Assembly (NCBI RefSeq): GCF_900110875.1
Contig: NZ_FOFM01000007.1
Location: 124,001-188,000 of the forward strand
Direction: 5' to 3'
Length of the DNA: 64,000 bases
Source: Pseudovibrio axinellae
GTDB taxonomy: Bacteria; Pseudomonadota; Alphaproteobacteria; Rhizobiales; Stappiaceae
Each line of letters opens with the position of its first letter. Within the stretch, counting starts at the first letter, position 1. This document shows positions 19,295 to 28,881 of the stretch, piece by piece. Under the pieces are notes generated by a model that saw only the letters and a list, made by a program, of their open reading frames with translations, made no database searches and had not been told where the DNA came from. Position numbers and translations under genes: made by a program.

Positions 19295-20155
19295 ATGGCG
19301 GGCAGAAAGAAATCAGCGACCAAGGGCGCACCAGCTTGGATGCTGACGTTTGCTGACTTGATGTCGCTGTTAGTATGTTTCTTCGTTCTCATTATCTCCT
19401 TCTCGGTACAAGATAAGCAAAAGCTGCAAGTCGTAGCAGGCTCCATCAAAGAAGCCTTCGGGATCAAGCAAGTCACAAAGCGTGCCGGTGTTTTGGAAAT
19501 TGAAGGCGTGCCACTGCGCGATTTCATGAAGGACATCACATACGAAAAACAAATAACCGACGCAGACTTCTCGACAGAAAGCCATCCTGAAAAGCGGAAG
19601 CAAGGTCCGGAAGCCAACACCCATACCACCAAAAAAGCGGAGATCGAAAAGCCCCGACAGTTTGCTACCGCGACTGTTTCGCTCCGTCAGGCTTTTCAGG
19701 AAATGCCAGAGATCACAGAAATCTCCAGTAATATTATATTGGAAGAGACTGACGAGGGTCTCAATATTCTGATTGTAGATCAGGAGGGGCGCTCGATGTA
19801 TCCGGAAGGTTCTAAGTACCCTTACGAAATCACCCGAAGGCTAATCGCGAAGATGGCTCCGGTTCTGGCGAAACTTCCCAACCGAGTTCGTATTACCGGT
19901 CATACGACAACTGGCCAGCTGGTGACCTCCTCAAGTGAGACGGGGTGGGAATTATCCGCAGACCGTGCAAACACTGCACGCCGGATTCTATCTGAATACG
20001 GTTTGCCATCAAACAACATTCATTCGGTCGTCGGGAAAGCAGACACAGAACCACTTTTCCCGAATGATCCGTACCTCGCCGCCAACCGCCGCGTGTCGAT
20101 CCTGCTAATGGCAGAGGAACCTCCCCTGCCACCAGATTTCAATCCCTATCAATAG
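19295..20155 (+). CDS. pomB: Flagellar motor stator protein, PomB/MotB type
   Basis: Peptidoglycan-anchored stator subunit, 286 residues: one membrane helix near the N-terminus with the ion-binding aspartate D21 in TFADLMSLLVCFFVL, a periplasmic linker, and a C-terminal OmpA/MotB peptidoglycan-binding domain (RVRITGHTTT, WELSADRANTARRIL, NRRVSILL). The TFADLMSLL-CFFVL stretch including cysteine 28 matches Vibrio PomB closely. ATG 19295 is preceded by GGGGGAG. Encoded after pomA; together they form the torque-generating unit. Flagellar structural genes are not in the window. Confidence 0.88.
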   Translation: MAGRKKSATKGAPAWMLTFADLMSLLVCFFVLIISFSVQDKQKLQVVAGSIKEAFGIKQVTKRAGVLEIEGVPLRDFMKDITYEKQITDADFSTESHPEKRKQGPEANTHTTKKAEIEKPRQFATATVSLRQAFQEMPEITEISSNIILEETDEGLNILIVDQEGRSMYPEGSKYPYEITRRLIAKMAPVLAKLPNRVRITGHTTTGQLVTSSSETGWELSADRANTARRILSEYGLPSNNIHSVVGKADTEPLFPNDPYLAANRRVSILLMAEEPPLPPDFNPYQ

Positions 20156-20158
20156 GCG

Positions 20159-20626
20159 TTAGGCCCTACCACTCTCATTGGCAGCCTCAACGATCAGGGT
20201 CGTCCCGTCCTGTCCAACAACTTTGACGTGTGCGCCCTCTGGTAGATCTGGCCCGTTAATCCGCCACACGGAATCACCAATCTCCAGTGTCCCTTTTCCA
20301 TGTGCAAGCGCTTGTTTAAGCACGAACACACGCCCCTGATACCGGCTTCCCCTCTTATTGAGGTAAGGATCACCTTCCTTGTCATCAGCTTTGATGGTGA
20401 GCCGCCGCCCCACAAAAAGAAAGGTGAGTGAAGAAACACCCCACAACACAAGTTGCCAGCGCCAGTCGATATCAAAATAGGCAACAACTGCACCAACAAT
20501 CAGAGCAGCAGCTCCAAACCAGATCAGAAACGAGCCGGGCACCGCCAGCTCCAGTCCGATGAGAACAAGCCCAGAAGCAAACCAGACCCAAGGCTCAATA
20601 CTGTTTTGGAACAACTCCATCAGCAT
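20159..20626 (-). CDS. NfeD family membrane protein
   Basis: Protein of 155 residues with three to four N-terminal membrane helices and a C-terminal OB-fold-like NfeD domain (GRVFVLKQALAHGKGTLEIGDSVWRINGPDLPEG). NfeD proteins are regularly encoded beside SPFH/stomatin proteins and are thought to work with them in membrane quality control or lipid-domain organisation. Here it starts 5 bases after the stop of the SPFH gene, so the two are co-transcribed. It lies tail to tail with the pomB gene (3 bases between stops). Confidence 0.88.
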   Translation of the reverse strand: MLMELFQNSIEPWVWFASGLVLIGLELAVPGSFLIWFGAAALIVGAVVAYFDIDWRWQLVLWGVSSLTFLFVGRRLTIKADDKEGDPYLNKRGSRYQGRVFVLKQALAHGKGTLEIGDSVWRINGPDLPEGAHVKVVGQDGTTLIVEAANESGRA

Positions 20627-20631
20627 ATCAA

Positions 20632-21606
20632 TTAACCCTCCGAATGACCGGTATTGGGGATTCGACTAGAACGACGACGCTCGTTTTCTTGCAGCGCATC
20701 CTTGGCAATTTCGGTTATGCCAGCAATGCTACCAATCATGCCAGTTGCTTCCATCGGCACAATGAGTGTTTTCTGGTTCGGAGATTTCGCCAATTCACCA
20801 AAGGCCTCAACGTATTTGTTCGCAACAAAGTAGTTGATCGCACCCATATCGCCTTCAGCAATAGCCTTAGAGACCATCTCTGTTGCCTTCGCTTCAGCCT
20901 GAGCCAGTCGCTCACGCGCTTCAGCATCCCGAAACGCGGCTTCCTGCCGACCTTCCGCTTCTAGGATCAGAGACTGTTTGACACCTTCAGCCTTTGCAAT
21001 TTCTGACTGGCGGGCACCTTCAGCTTCCAAGATAGACGCGCGCTTTTCACGCTCGGCCTTCATCTGGCGTCCCATAGCATCAACGAGATCAGCCGGAGGA
21101 TTGATATCCTTAATCTCGATGCGGGTAATTTTAACCCCCCACGGCTCACAGGCAGCGTCAACCACACGCAACAACCGGGCATTGATCTCATCACGATTTG
21201 AAAGAAGCTCGTCCAGATCCATTGAGCCCATGACACTACGAATGTTAGTCATGGTCAGATTCAAAATAGCATTTTTAAGACCAAGTACTTCATAGGCTGC
21301 TTGAGAGGCACTTAAGACCTGATAGAACGTCACACCATCAGCAGTAATTGTTGCGTTGTCTTTGGTAATAACTTCCTGTGCAGGCACATCAAGCACCTGC
21401 TCCATCATGTTCATCTTATGACCGATCTGGTCAATGAAGGGGATGATGATATTGAGGCCTGGATGCAGGGTCTTACGGTATTTACCAAAGCGCTCAACCG
21501 TATAATTATAGCCTTGGGGAACCATCTTCGCGCCAGCAAAGACAACGAGAACGATAACGGCAACCAAAATGAGAACCGTAATCGAACTGCCAGTAAGAAT
21601 ATCCAT
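20632..21606 (-). CDS. SPFH/Band 7 membrane protein, QmcA/stomatin-like
   Basis: Slipin-type membrane-associated protein of 324 residues: one N-terminal membrane helix ([19 protein letters not shown]), the SPFH domain ([51 protein letters not shown]) and a long C-terminal coiled coil ([20 protein letters not shown]...). Such proteins form ring-like membrane scaffolds and may control FtsH-type proteolysis. ATG 21606 has AAGGA upstream and begins just before the helix; the frame extends to 21636 without a reason to use it. First gene of a two-gene unit with nfeD. Confidence 0.9.
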   Translation of the reverse strand: MDILTGSSITVLILVAVIVLVVFAGAKMVPQGYNYTVERFGKYRKTLHPGLNIIIPFIDQIGHKMNMMEQVLDVPAQEVITKDNATITADGVTFYQVLSASQAAYEVLGLKNAILNLTMTNIRSVMGSMDLDELLSNRDEINARLLRVVDAACEPWGVKITRIEIKDINPPADLVDAMGRQMKAEREKRASILEAEGARQSEIAKAEGVKQSLILEAEGRQEAAFRDAEARERLAQAEAKATEMVSKAIAEGDMGAINYFVANKYVEAFGELAKSPNQKTLIVPMEATGMIGSIAGITEIAKDALQENERRRSSRIPNTGHSEG

Positions 21607-21754
21607 ATCTACAAATCCTTTGGAGTAATTTGCCAAAACTATCGTAGCTTTGCCCCATTAAATCCAGCGAAAACTTATAGAATAAATACCAAAGAGCACC
21701 CCTTCCCAAAAGAAACTGATGCTCTTCTTTAATTGCTTGATACGCGTTTAGTTT

Positions 21755-22801
21755 TTAAACCCAGCCTTGAAGCTCGCGGCGAACCACACTTTCAAGAACT
21801 GCCATGCCTTCTGTAGTGTCATTAAGGCATGGAATATGCGTAAATTGCTCGCCGCCGTTTTCCTTGAAAATCTCCGCAGCCTCCCCAGCAATTTCTTCCA
21901 GGGTTTCAAGACAATCTGCAACAAATCCAGGGTTCAGAACTGCAATACGTTTAACGCCCTGTTTCGCTAATTTCTCGATGGTCTTATCGGTATAGGGCTG
22001 TAACCATTCTTCAGGCCCAAAGCGAGACTGGAAAGTGATTTGAAACCTATTCTCATCCCACCCCAGTTTTTCGCGCAGCAACCGAGCTGTTTTCTGACAA
22101 TGGCAATAATATGGATCGCCCTTGTCAAAATAGCTTTGCGGAATGCCATGAAAGGATGCAAGAACCACCTCAGGCTCATCATCCAGCTCAGCAAGCTTTG
22201 TCGTGATCGATGACGCCAATGACGAAATATATGTATCGTCGTCATGGTACGGCGGGACGATACGGATCGTCGGTTGCCAGCGCATTTTCAAGAGCGACCG
22301 GAAAACCTCATCATTCACAGTTGCTGTGGTTGATGCAGAATACTGCGGATATAAAGGAAACACGAGGATACGCTCACATCCTTGTTCCTTTAGAGCATCA
22401 AGACGACTGGAGATAGAAGGGTTGCCATAGCGCATCGCCCAATCGACCACCACATGCTCACCAAGGTCCGACAGGGTACCTGACAGCTGATCTGATTGGC
22501 TCCTCGTAATCGTACGCAGTGGGCTCTCATCCAGCTCGGTATTCCAGATCTCTTGATAGGCAGCACCAGACTTTTGCGGACGCTTATTCAACACAATGCC
22601 ATGAAGAATCGGCAGCCAAAGAAAACGAGACCATTCAATTACACGTCGGTCTGAGAGGAACTCAGCCAAGTAACGTCGCATTGACCAGTAATCAGTCCCA
22701 TCCGGTGTCCCCAGATTTACAAGAAGAACTCCGAGCTTTCCGTGTGAGACAGGAGGGTGACCCTCCGGCTTAGTGATGTGGTCGCTTGTACTCTGGTTCA
22801 T
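21755..22801 (-). CDS. hemH: Ferrochelatase
   Basis: Inserts Fe2+ into protoporphyrin IX in the last step of heme synthesis; cytoplasmic or membrane-peripheral. 348 residues, typical length. Landmarks: GVLLVNLGTPD at the N-terminus, MRYGNPSI, PLYPQYSASTT, the active-site histidine in SFHGIPQSYFDKGDPY, the CHCQKTARLL segment, and SRFGPEEWLQPYT. ATG 22801 is chosen because homologues begin shortly before GVLLVNLG and GAGG lies just upstream; the open frame reaches 22852 only with a TTG codon. Monocistronic as far as can be seen. Confidence 0.95.
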   Translation of the reverse strand: MNQSTSDHITKPEGHPPVSHGKLGVLLVNLGTPDGTDYWSMRRYLAEFLSDRRVIEWSRFLWLPILHGIVLNKRPQKSGAAYQEIWNTELDESPLRTITRSQSDQLSGTLSDLGEHVVVDWAMRYGNPSISSRLDALKEQGCERILVFPLYPQYSASTTATVNDEVFRSLLKMRWQPTIRIVPPYHDDDTYISSLASSITTKLAELDDEPEVVLASFHGIPQSYFDKGDPYYCHCQKTARLLREKLGWDENRFQITFQSRFGPEEWLQPYTDKTIEKLAKQGVKRIAVLNPGFVADCLETLEEIAGEAAEIFKENGGEQFTHIPCLNDTTEGMAVLESVVRRELQGWV

Positions 22802-22915
22802 GAGACCTCTATGCGCATCAGATCCAATTCCTTTGCTAAATAGAGTTTCCAAGCGCCTACGCCAAGGACAATCCCTTCGATTTTAGGCTTATTACCGTGA
22901 AACTAACCAGAACAG

Positions 22916-22949
22916 AAAAATGCCAACCCACAAACGCAGGTTGGCATTT
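22916..22949 (-). terminator. Rho-independent terminator of the PaaK-like ligase gene
   Basis: Stem aaatgccaacc / ggttggcattt (22918-22949) followed on the minus strand by T residues (the A-run before 22918). It lies 26 bases after the stop of the ligase gene and upstream of hemH, so it separates the two transcripts. Confidence 0.85.
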
Positions 22950-22975
22950 CTACAATCGCTTTGTGTGAAATCAGC

Positions 22976-24220
22976 CTAAACGCTCAGCTCACGCTCGTCA
23001 GAAATCACTTTACCATCGTTCGGCAAGCTATCAGGAGCAACCAACTCCACCTCACCAGAAAGCCCTGTGTGTTCTTTCAAATATGTCTTCAACGCAGCAA
23101 TGAAGTCATCACTCGCAGCTTCTGTTTCCACTTTGAGGATCATATGATCCTGCTCGCCTTTGCGCACAACGGAAAGACGCGCGCGTCTGACATCATCACC
23201 AGCCTGTTTGCGCAGGCGATCGATTTGCGCAGGGTCGACAAACATACCTTTCACCTTGGTGCGTTGGTCTGCACGACCCATCCAGCCTTTCAGGCGCATA
23301 TTTGTACGCCCACAAGGAGAGGTGCCTGGTAAAACAGCAGATAGATCACCTGTTGCAAAGCGGATCAACGGATATGTTGGAGAGAAAGATGTCACAACCA
23401 ATTCCCCCACTTCGCCTTCCGCAACCGGTTCTCCGGTACCAGGACGCACAATCTCGATAATGAAATCTTCGTTAGCGATGAGCCCTTCCATGGCTTCACT
23501 CTCATAAGCCACAATGCCAAGGTCAGCAGTTGCGTAGCTTTGCAAAACCTTGACGCCGCGCTTAGCGTATTCCTCACGCAGGGAAGGATACAAAGCGCCG
23601 CCGGACACAAGCCCACGCGTGATAGAGCTAACGTCCGCACCCAGCTCATCAGCACGGTCCAGGATCACTTTCAAATAATCTGGCGTACCGGCGTAGGCCC
23701 TAGGTCGCAGGCTAGAAATGGCAGAAACCTGCAAGTCGGTATTGCCAATTCCTGCGGGAAAGACCACGCAGCCATAGGCCCGTGCCCCCTGATCCAGAAT
23801 AAAGCCACCCGGCGTCATATGGTAGGACAGTGCGTTGTGAACGATATCCCCTGGACGAATGCCAACCGCATGAAAACTACGCGCTGATTTCCATGGATCT
23901 GCTTCCGGTCCCTGAGGTTCCCAGATCGGCCCAGGAGACATGAAGATACGTTTGTAGGTTGAAAAATCACCCGCAGCAAACCCACCCAGCGGAGGTTCTT
24001 CAGACTGAGCAGCCATCAGGTCGGCCTTACGCAGTACGGGAAGCTTTGCGAGCGCTTCACGGCTGGTAATCTGGGCAGGGTCAATGCCTGCCAAGTGCTT
24101 AGACCAGCCTGACGCTTCCTTTTTCGCCATTGCAATTTGCGCAGGCAAACGAGCCACTAAGTCAGCTTCGCGTTCCCCTGGCGGACGGATCTCCAACTCA
24201 TCAAAAAATTTAGTACCCAT
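22976..24220 (-). CDS. PaaK-like AMP-dependent CoA ligase family protein
   Basis: 414-residue member of the phenylacetate-CoA ligase (PaaK) branch of adenylate-forming enzymes. Recognisable parts: YHMTPGG, GNTDLQVSAI, YAGTPDYLKV, QSYATADLGIVAYE (AMP-binding), YPLIRFATGDLSAV, GWMGRADQRTKVKGMFV and the C-terminal alpha/beta ligase domain. The classical SGTTG phosphate loop is replaced by FMSPGPIWEPQG, so activity may differ from true PaaK. ATG 24220 has GGAGGGG upstream. It lies downstream of the liv-type cluster and its acyl-CoA ligase on the same strand, which suggests activation of an imported aromatic or hydrophobic acid. Confidence 0.82.
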   Translation of the reverse strand: MGTKFFDELEIRPPGEREADLVARLPAQIAMAKKEASGWSKHLAGIDPAQITSREALAKLPVLRKADLMAAQSEEPPLGGFAAGDFSTYKRIFMSPGPIWEPQGPEADPWKSARSFHAVGIRPGDIVHNALSYHMTPGGFILDQGARAYGCVVFPAGIGNTDLQVSAISSLRPRAYAGTPDYLKVILDRADELGADVSSITRGLVSGGALYPSLREEYAKRGVKVLQSYATADLGIVAYESEAMEGLIANEDFIIEIVRPGTGEPVAEGEVGELVVTSFSPTYPLIRFATGDLSAVLPGTSPCGRTNMRLKGWMGRADQRTKVKGMFVDPAQIDRLRKQAGDDVRRARLSVVRKGEQDHMILKVETEAASDDFIAALKTYLKEHTGLSGEVELVAPDSLPNDGKVISDERELSV

Positions 24221-24307
24221 AGAAGCCCCTCCCGCGGGAATATTCTCGACATATCTATCTGAGAGGCCCTGCCGCCCCTCTACTCATTTCTTTAAAAAAT
24301 TCAACGG

Positions 24308-25336
24308 TTAGCGAGCAAATCCGACATCATCAACGCGCCCCACATTGCCTTGACAGTTGGAGTTCGTTGGTTGACCTGCCAGAAGCAAATCACTCATAGA
24401 ACTACCTTCTTCGATCCGACCTTTCAGGTTCAAATAAAGTTCAGTGATCAACCCACCCTTACAACTCACTCCCACACGGTCGCCAGCACCTGCACCAAAT
24501 GATCTGTCAAAAGCAGCCCGGACCTGCGAAACTGTCAATTCATTGCCAATGTGCGCCGCAAACAAATCTTGCACTGCAGAAGTGTTAAGTTGGTTCATGA
24601 GATCGAGAGATTCCCGATAGTATTCCTCTGGTTTATCGCTGTAACACGTGCCATGCTTCACCCATTCATATCGATCCAGGAATGACTGAGTACCCGGCAT
24701 AACCTTATTCAGCTCCTCACGTGTCTCATTATCTAGAGCCAAACCAGGCAACTGTCCGCGTGTTGAACGGCGCTCTGCAAGTTCTTTCTCCTTGGGAGAC
24801 ACCCCACACCAAAAATTTCCGCGCGGCTGCGGCCAAAGACCATGAAGCGCAAAGTTTTTGGCATCAAACCGATCAGCCCCCTGCGTGACACATTCATCCA
24901 CATCGCGGTGACTCTGGCAAAATGCTGGTTGCCAGCTCGCTGCAAGCACAAAGTCGGCATCTCTTGATGGCCCCTCAAAAGCAGGGCGAACCACCTTGGT
25001 TTTGGGTGGCTGTTGGCCTCCCGCAACTTGACCGCTCTCAGCGTCGGTCAGATGACGACCACAAGTAACCTCAACCCATCGTTCGCTTGGCACAACGCCG
25101 TTCATACGAATAAAATAATGACTCGCATTTGCCTTGTTTTTCCCAAGCAGCTCATAAGCGCGCATTCGCTCAACGTGAACATTTCCTGGGTTTGTTTGCT
25201 TATTAAACGACTGAAAGGCTGGACAGGCTTCTTCAGCAAGAAAATAGCCCTCCAGCTGAACTTGTGAAGACGCTGGCAAAACAGAGGCCACGCCCCACAG
25301 CGCGGCCCCTACAATAACTTTAGAAAGTATATGCAT
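24308..25336 (-). CDS. Secreted ribonuclease T2 family protein
   Basis: Periplasmic or secreted endoribonuclease of 342 residues. Signal peptide at the N-terminus, then about 110 residues of an extra N-terminal domain with its own cysteines, then the RNase T2 domain with both active-site boxes: NFALHGLWPQ (CAS I) and YEWVKHGTCY (CAS II). T2 RNases cut single-stranded RNA through 2',3'-cyclic phosphates without metal. ATG 25336 is chosen because GGAGG lies 5 bases upstream and it begins the signal peptide. It lies between livF and the PaaK-like ligase on the same strand; its link to them is unclear and it may be a separate transcript. Confidence 0.9.
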   Translation of the reverse strand: MHILSKVIVGAALWGVASVLPASSQVQLEGYFLAEEACPAFQSFNKQTNPGNVHVERMRAYELLGKNKANASHYFIRMNGVVPSERWVEVTCGRHLTDAESGQVAGGQQPPKTKVVRPAFEGPSRDADFVLAASWQPAFCQSHRDVDECVTQGADRFDAKNFALHGLWPQPRGNFWCGVSPKEKELAERRSTRGQLPGLALDNETREELNKVMPGTQSFLDRYEWVKHGTCYSDKPEEYYRESLDLMNQLNTSAVQDLFAAHIGNELTVSQVRAAFDRSFGAGAGDRVGVSCKGGLITELYLNLKGRIEEGSSMSDLLLAGQPTNSNCQGNVGRVDDVGFAR

Positions 25337-25452
25337 TTGGTCCTCCAAAACCTTCTTTGCAGCAATAAGCAGCGTACAGATTATTTAAAACCAGATACAT
25401 TTACTTCCTGTGACAGTTAACCCCTATGTTTTGAGGGGAAGTCGGTTTTCGC

Positions 25453-26316
25453 TTAGGCCAGCCAGCGTTTTCGGCGCTTGTAGTGTTTCCCATCGCGGAA
25501 CGATTTACGGCCTTCACCGCCAACACCAAGGTAGAATTCCTTCACATCTTCGTTCTCACGTAAAGATGCAGCATCTCCGTCGAGCACAATACGCCCGGCT
25601 TCCATGATGTAACCATAAGTCGCGTATTTCAAAGCAACGTTGGTATTTTGCTCAGCGAGCAAGAACGACACGCCTTCATTCTTGTTCAGCTTTTTAACAA
25701 TCTCAAAGATCTCTTCAACGAGCTGGGGCGCAAGACCCATGGAGGGTTCATCCAGCAAGATCATTTTTGGGCGGCTCATCAACGCACGTCCAACAGCACA
25801 CATCTGCTGCTCACCACCGGAGGTATAACCAGCCTGAGACCCGCGACGTTCACGCAAACGTGGAAAGTAGTCGTATACCATTTCCAAATCCCGCTTGACC
25901 GCAGCGGACCCATCTTTGCGTGTGTAAGCACCGGTCATTAGGTTATCTTCAATAGAAAGGTGACCGAAACAGTGACGCCCTTCCATCACCTGAATACATC
26001 CGCGACGGACAAGATCGTTCGGAGAAAGAGCCTGAACCTCTTTGCCCTGAAAAATAATATTTCCCTTGGTCACTTCCCCGCGTTCTGCCTGCAGCAGATT
26101 GGAGATCGCCTTCAAGGTTGTTGTTTTGCCAGCACCATTTGCCCCAAGCAGGGCAACAATCCCGCCTTTGGGAACATTCAAAGACACACCTTTGAGAACC
26201 AGAACCACGTGGTCATAGATGACTTCGATATTGTTGATGGACAAAATATCTTCAGCAACCTGCAAGTTAACAGCAGGCACCTGGGAATTTGTTGTTGGTT
26301 CAGCAATTGTGCTCAT
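25453..26316 (-). CDS. livF: ABC transporter ATPase, LivF type
   Basis: 287-residue ATPase of the branched-chain amino acid/hydrophobic acid ABC family. Walker A GANGAGKTT, ABC signature SGGEQQMCAVGRAL, Walker B MILLDEPSMGLAP and the switch LAEQNTNVALK are all present. A basic C-terminal tail (KHYKRRKRW) goes beyond the usual LivF end and is also seen in LivF proteins tied to acyl-CoA ligase clusters. It comes after the binding-protein gene, separated by 89 bases that contain a hairpin. The set with LivG, LivH, LivM and LivK forms one importer. Confidence 0.9.
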   Translation of the reverse strand: MSTIAEPTTNSQVPAVNLQVAEDILSINNIEVIYDHVVLVLKGVSLNVPKGGIVALLGANGAGKTTTLKAISNLLQAERGEVTKGNIIFQGKEVQALSPNDLVRRGCIQVMEGRHCFGHLSIEDNLMTGAYTRKDGSAAVKRDLEMVYDYFPRLRERRGSQAGYTSGGEQQMCAVGRALMSRPKMILLDEPSMGLAPQLVEEIFEIVKKLNKNEGVSFLLAEQNTNVALKYATYGYIMEAGRIVLDGDAASLRENEDVKEFYLGVGGEGRKSFRDGKHYKRRKRWLA

Positions 26317-26364
26317 GAGATCAGCCTTAGCCTGCGAACATTCCGTTTAAATGGAGAAATTAGA

Positions 26365-26393
26365 GTGGACCGGGCACCAACGCGCCCGGCCAC
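26365..26393 (-). promoter_or_regulatory. Hairpin between livK and livF
   Basis: Stem gtgg-a-ccgggc / gcccgg-c-cac around an 8-base loop, 13 bases after the livK stop. The minus-strand tail (ctctaattt) is only partly T-rich, fitting a leaky terminator or mRNA 3'-end protector that raises binding-protein output over ATPase output. Confidence 0.6.
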
Positions 26394-26405
26394 ATCAAAC
26401 AAAGC

Positions 26406-27719
26406 TTAGTTACAAGCAAGGTCGCCACGACCAGGCCATGGAGCGTTGTTTTGTGCGTATTCAGCCGACTTTTCTTCTTCCAGTGGCTTGATAAGCTCAC
26501 GGCTTGGAACCAGCAGATCGCTTGCTTTCACAAACTCTTCGCCATTCCACTCCAGCATCCATGCACCTGAGTGCCCGGTGTGATCATCGCATGATGTCTT
26601 CAATGGTGGTGTCATACCAGCCATACCAAGCTCTTCGAGACGAGCATCGGTAATATTCAGGTTCTCAAGTCCCCAACGCAGCTGTTCAGCACTAATGCCC
26701 TTCTCACCAAAGTTATCCTGCGCAGTTTTTGCAGCTTCGGCCAGGATCATCGAAATGACGATTCCGCGCTGGTAGAAGATGGTGTCCATGTCATTTTCAG
26801 ATTTGATATGCGAGTCACCTTTAGAAAAAACATGCTCGCGGATATCGTCAAGAACAGGGAAGTTGCCTGGGGCATTGAAGCTGATTGACTTGTAGCCCTT
26901 TGCTTTTGCGCCAACATTTTGCAGGTCAGCATCAGAACCAGACCACCAGATACCAACGAACTGATCCATTGGGTAGCGTGTCTTAACTGCTTCGGTGATA
27001 GCTCCGGCGTTCATTGCACCCCAGCCCCACATCACGACGTTATCAGGACGCTCGCGACGAATTTGAAGCCACTGTGAAGACTGGTTCTGCATTTCTTTCA
27101 AACCAACTGGGATTGTAAGAAGTTCAAAACCATGCAGTTCAGAGAGCTTTTCAAGAAGTGGAATTGGCTCTTTACCAAATGGGTGATCAAGATGCAGCAA
27201 CGCAATTTTCTTACCCTTCAGCGTTGACATGTCACCACCACCAATGTGGTCCAGGATCATGTAAGCGCCGTCCCAGTAAGATACTGGCGGGTTATACGCC
27301 CAAGCAAATGTATTGCCGTCAGACATGGGCGATGAGCCGTAGCCTGGAGCAAGAATAGGGATACGGTCAACGTTTGTACGCGGCAAAACCTGCAATGTGA
27401 TGCCGGTAGACCATGGCTGAGTTACAAGAGCGTCTCCCTTCGTCTTCTCATAACACTCAACACCCTTGTTGGTGTTGTAGCCAGTTTCACACTCAATGTA
27501 ATTGACTGGCATACCACCGATACCGCCATCTCGTGCATTCAGCATAAGCATGTAGTCGCGCTGACCGTTCATGATTGGCGTCCCAGTGCCAGCGAACGGA
27601 CCAGTACGGTAGGTCAGGTTAGGAAAGTTCAGGCTGTCAGAAGCCATCGCAGCTGTGCTCATAGCAACGGCAAGAGCACCAGCGGCAACCGCCCTACTGA
27701 AATTCGTAAATTGCTTCAT
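26406..27719 (-). CDS. livK: ABC transporter periplasmic binding protein, LivK-like
   Basis: Periplasmic binding protein of the type I (amino-acid/hydrophobic acid) class, 437 residues with a signal peptide (FSRAVAAGALAVAMSTAAMA). Recognisable features are the GPFAGTGTPIMNGQRDYMLMLNARDGG start, a GYNTNKGVECYEKTK segment with a cysteine pair, and the DDHTGHSGAWMLEW C-terminal region. ATG 27719 has GGAGG 5 bases upstream. In similar clusters the ligand is thought to be a fatty, aromatic or phenylpropanoid-like acid rather than leucine, because a CoA ligase is encoded in the operon; the ligand here is inference. Confidence 0.88.
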   Translation of the reverse strand: MKQFTNFSRAVAAGALAVAMSTAAMASDSLNFPNLTYRTGPFAGTGTPIMNGQRDYMLMLNARDGGIGGMPVNYIECETGYNTNKGVECYEKTKGDALVTQPWSTGITLQVLPRTNVDRIPILAPGYGSSPMSDGNTFAWAYNPPVSYWDGAYMILDHIGGGDMSTLKGKKIALLHLDHPFGKEPIPLLEKLSELHGFELLTIPVGLKEMQNQSSQWLQIRRERPDNVVMWGWGAMNAGAITEAVKTRYPMDQFVGIWWSGSDADLQNVGAKAKGYKSISFNAPGNFPVLDDIREHVFSKGDSHIKSENDMDTIFYQRGIVISMILAEAAKTAQDNFGEKGISAEQLRWGLENLNITDARLEELGMAGMTPPLKTSCDDHTGHSGAWMLEWNGEEFVKASDLLVPSRELIKPLEEEKSAEYAQNNAPWPGRGDLACN

Positions 27720-27792
27720 ATTTTCCTCCACTTTTGCGGCAAGTGCCGCGGGCCATTTCCACTATTCCCCAGCTGCTAAACGCAGCTCTTTA

Positions 27793-28869
27793 TTAGTGAG
27801 GGAATGGCCAAATGATGAGCTTTTCACGAATTAGCGCCCAGAACCGCGCAAGACCGTGAGGCTCGACAATCAAGAAAAGAATGATGAGTGAACCGACAAC
27901 CATAACGTTGACGTGTTCCATGGTGGCCGAACCAATATTTAATCCCAGCATCCCAGGCAGCAGGTTCAAAACAACCGGCAACGCAACAATTAAGATCGCA
28001 CCCAGGAAGTTACCCATGACACTACCAAGACCACCAATGATCGCGATAAATACAATCTGGAAACTCATCGGAATGTCAAAGAGGTTTGGCTCAGCAGCCC
28101 CCTTCCAAAAGAACACCATCAACGCACCTGCAATACCCACGATATATGAGCTCACAGCAAATGCGCTCAACTTCGCACGCATCAGGTTGATGCCAACTAG
28201 CTCCGCTGCAATGTCCATGTCTCGAACAGCCTTCCACGTACGGCCATAGCGACCGCGTGTCAGATTGATCATGGCAAACGTCACGACAGAGACAATGCCG
28301 AGAACGAAGTAATATTGAACGACAGGAGATGCATTTGGCCCGGTTACAACAAGGCCAAAGATGTCCATGGTACGCACTTCAATCGCACCTGAGGCATTGT
28401 AATTGTAAAGCCAAGCCCACTTCTCAAAAAGCCATACCAGGAAGAATTGCGAGGCAAGTGTCGCAATCGCAAGGTAAAAGCCTTTAATCCGCAGCGATGG
28501 CAAGCCAAACGCCACACCAACAGCAGCTGAAAAGAAACCAGACAGGAATAGCGCAACAACGACGTTCATCTCAGGGAAAATCGATGTAATCTTATAGCAA
28601 GCGTAAGCACCAACACCCATGAAGCCAGCAGTACCCAGCGAAAGCTGGCCAGCAAAACCGGTAAGAATGTTGAGGCCTAGAGAAGCCAAAGAGTAGATCA
28701 GCACCGGCACCAGCAGGGCTTTAAAGGTGAATTCAGATGCGAACATCGGAAACACCACATACATAGCTGCAAGGATCACGGCCAGCAGGATCATATCCTG
28801 CTTAATCGGGAACAGCGCCTGATCGCTTTCATAGGTCGTTTTAAATTGACCAGAGGTTCTGTAAAACAC
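27793..28869 (-). CDS. livM: ABC transporter permease, LivM type
   Basis: 358-residue inner-membrane permease with about ten hydrophobic segments (MILLAVILAAMYVVFPMF, LLVPVLIYSLASLGLNILTG, ...). The typical LivM block GFAGQLSLGTAGFMGVGAYA and the EAA-like region LVGINLMRAKLSAFAVSSYIVGIAGALM are present. Translation most likely begins at GTG 28869, which has GGGAGG 6 bases upstream; no ATG lies nearby. Starts 12 bases after livH, so both are translated from one message. Confidence 0.92.
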   Translation of the reverse strand: MFYRTSGQFKTTYESDQALFPIKQDMILLAVILAAMYVVFPMFASEFTFKALLVPVLIYSLASLGLNILTGFAGQLSLGTAGFMGVGAYACYKITSIFPEMNVVVALFLSGFFSAAVGVAFGLPSLRIKGFYLAIATLASQFFLVWLFEKWAWLYNYNASGAIEVRTMDIFGLVVTGPNASPVVQYYFVLGIVSVVTFAMINLTRGRYGRTWKAVRDMDIAAELVGINLMRAKLSAFAVSSYIVGIAGALMVFFWKGAAEPNLFDIPMSFQIVFIAIIGGLGSVMGNFLGAILIVALPVVLNLLPGMLGLNIGSATMEHVNVMVVGSLIILFLIVEPHGLARFWALIREKLIIWPFPH

Positions 28870-28881
28870 GGCAGGCCTCCC

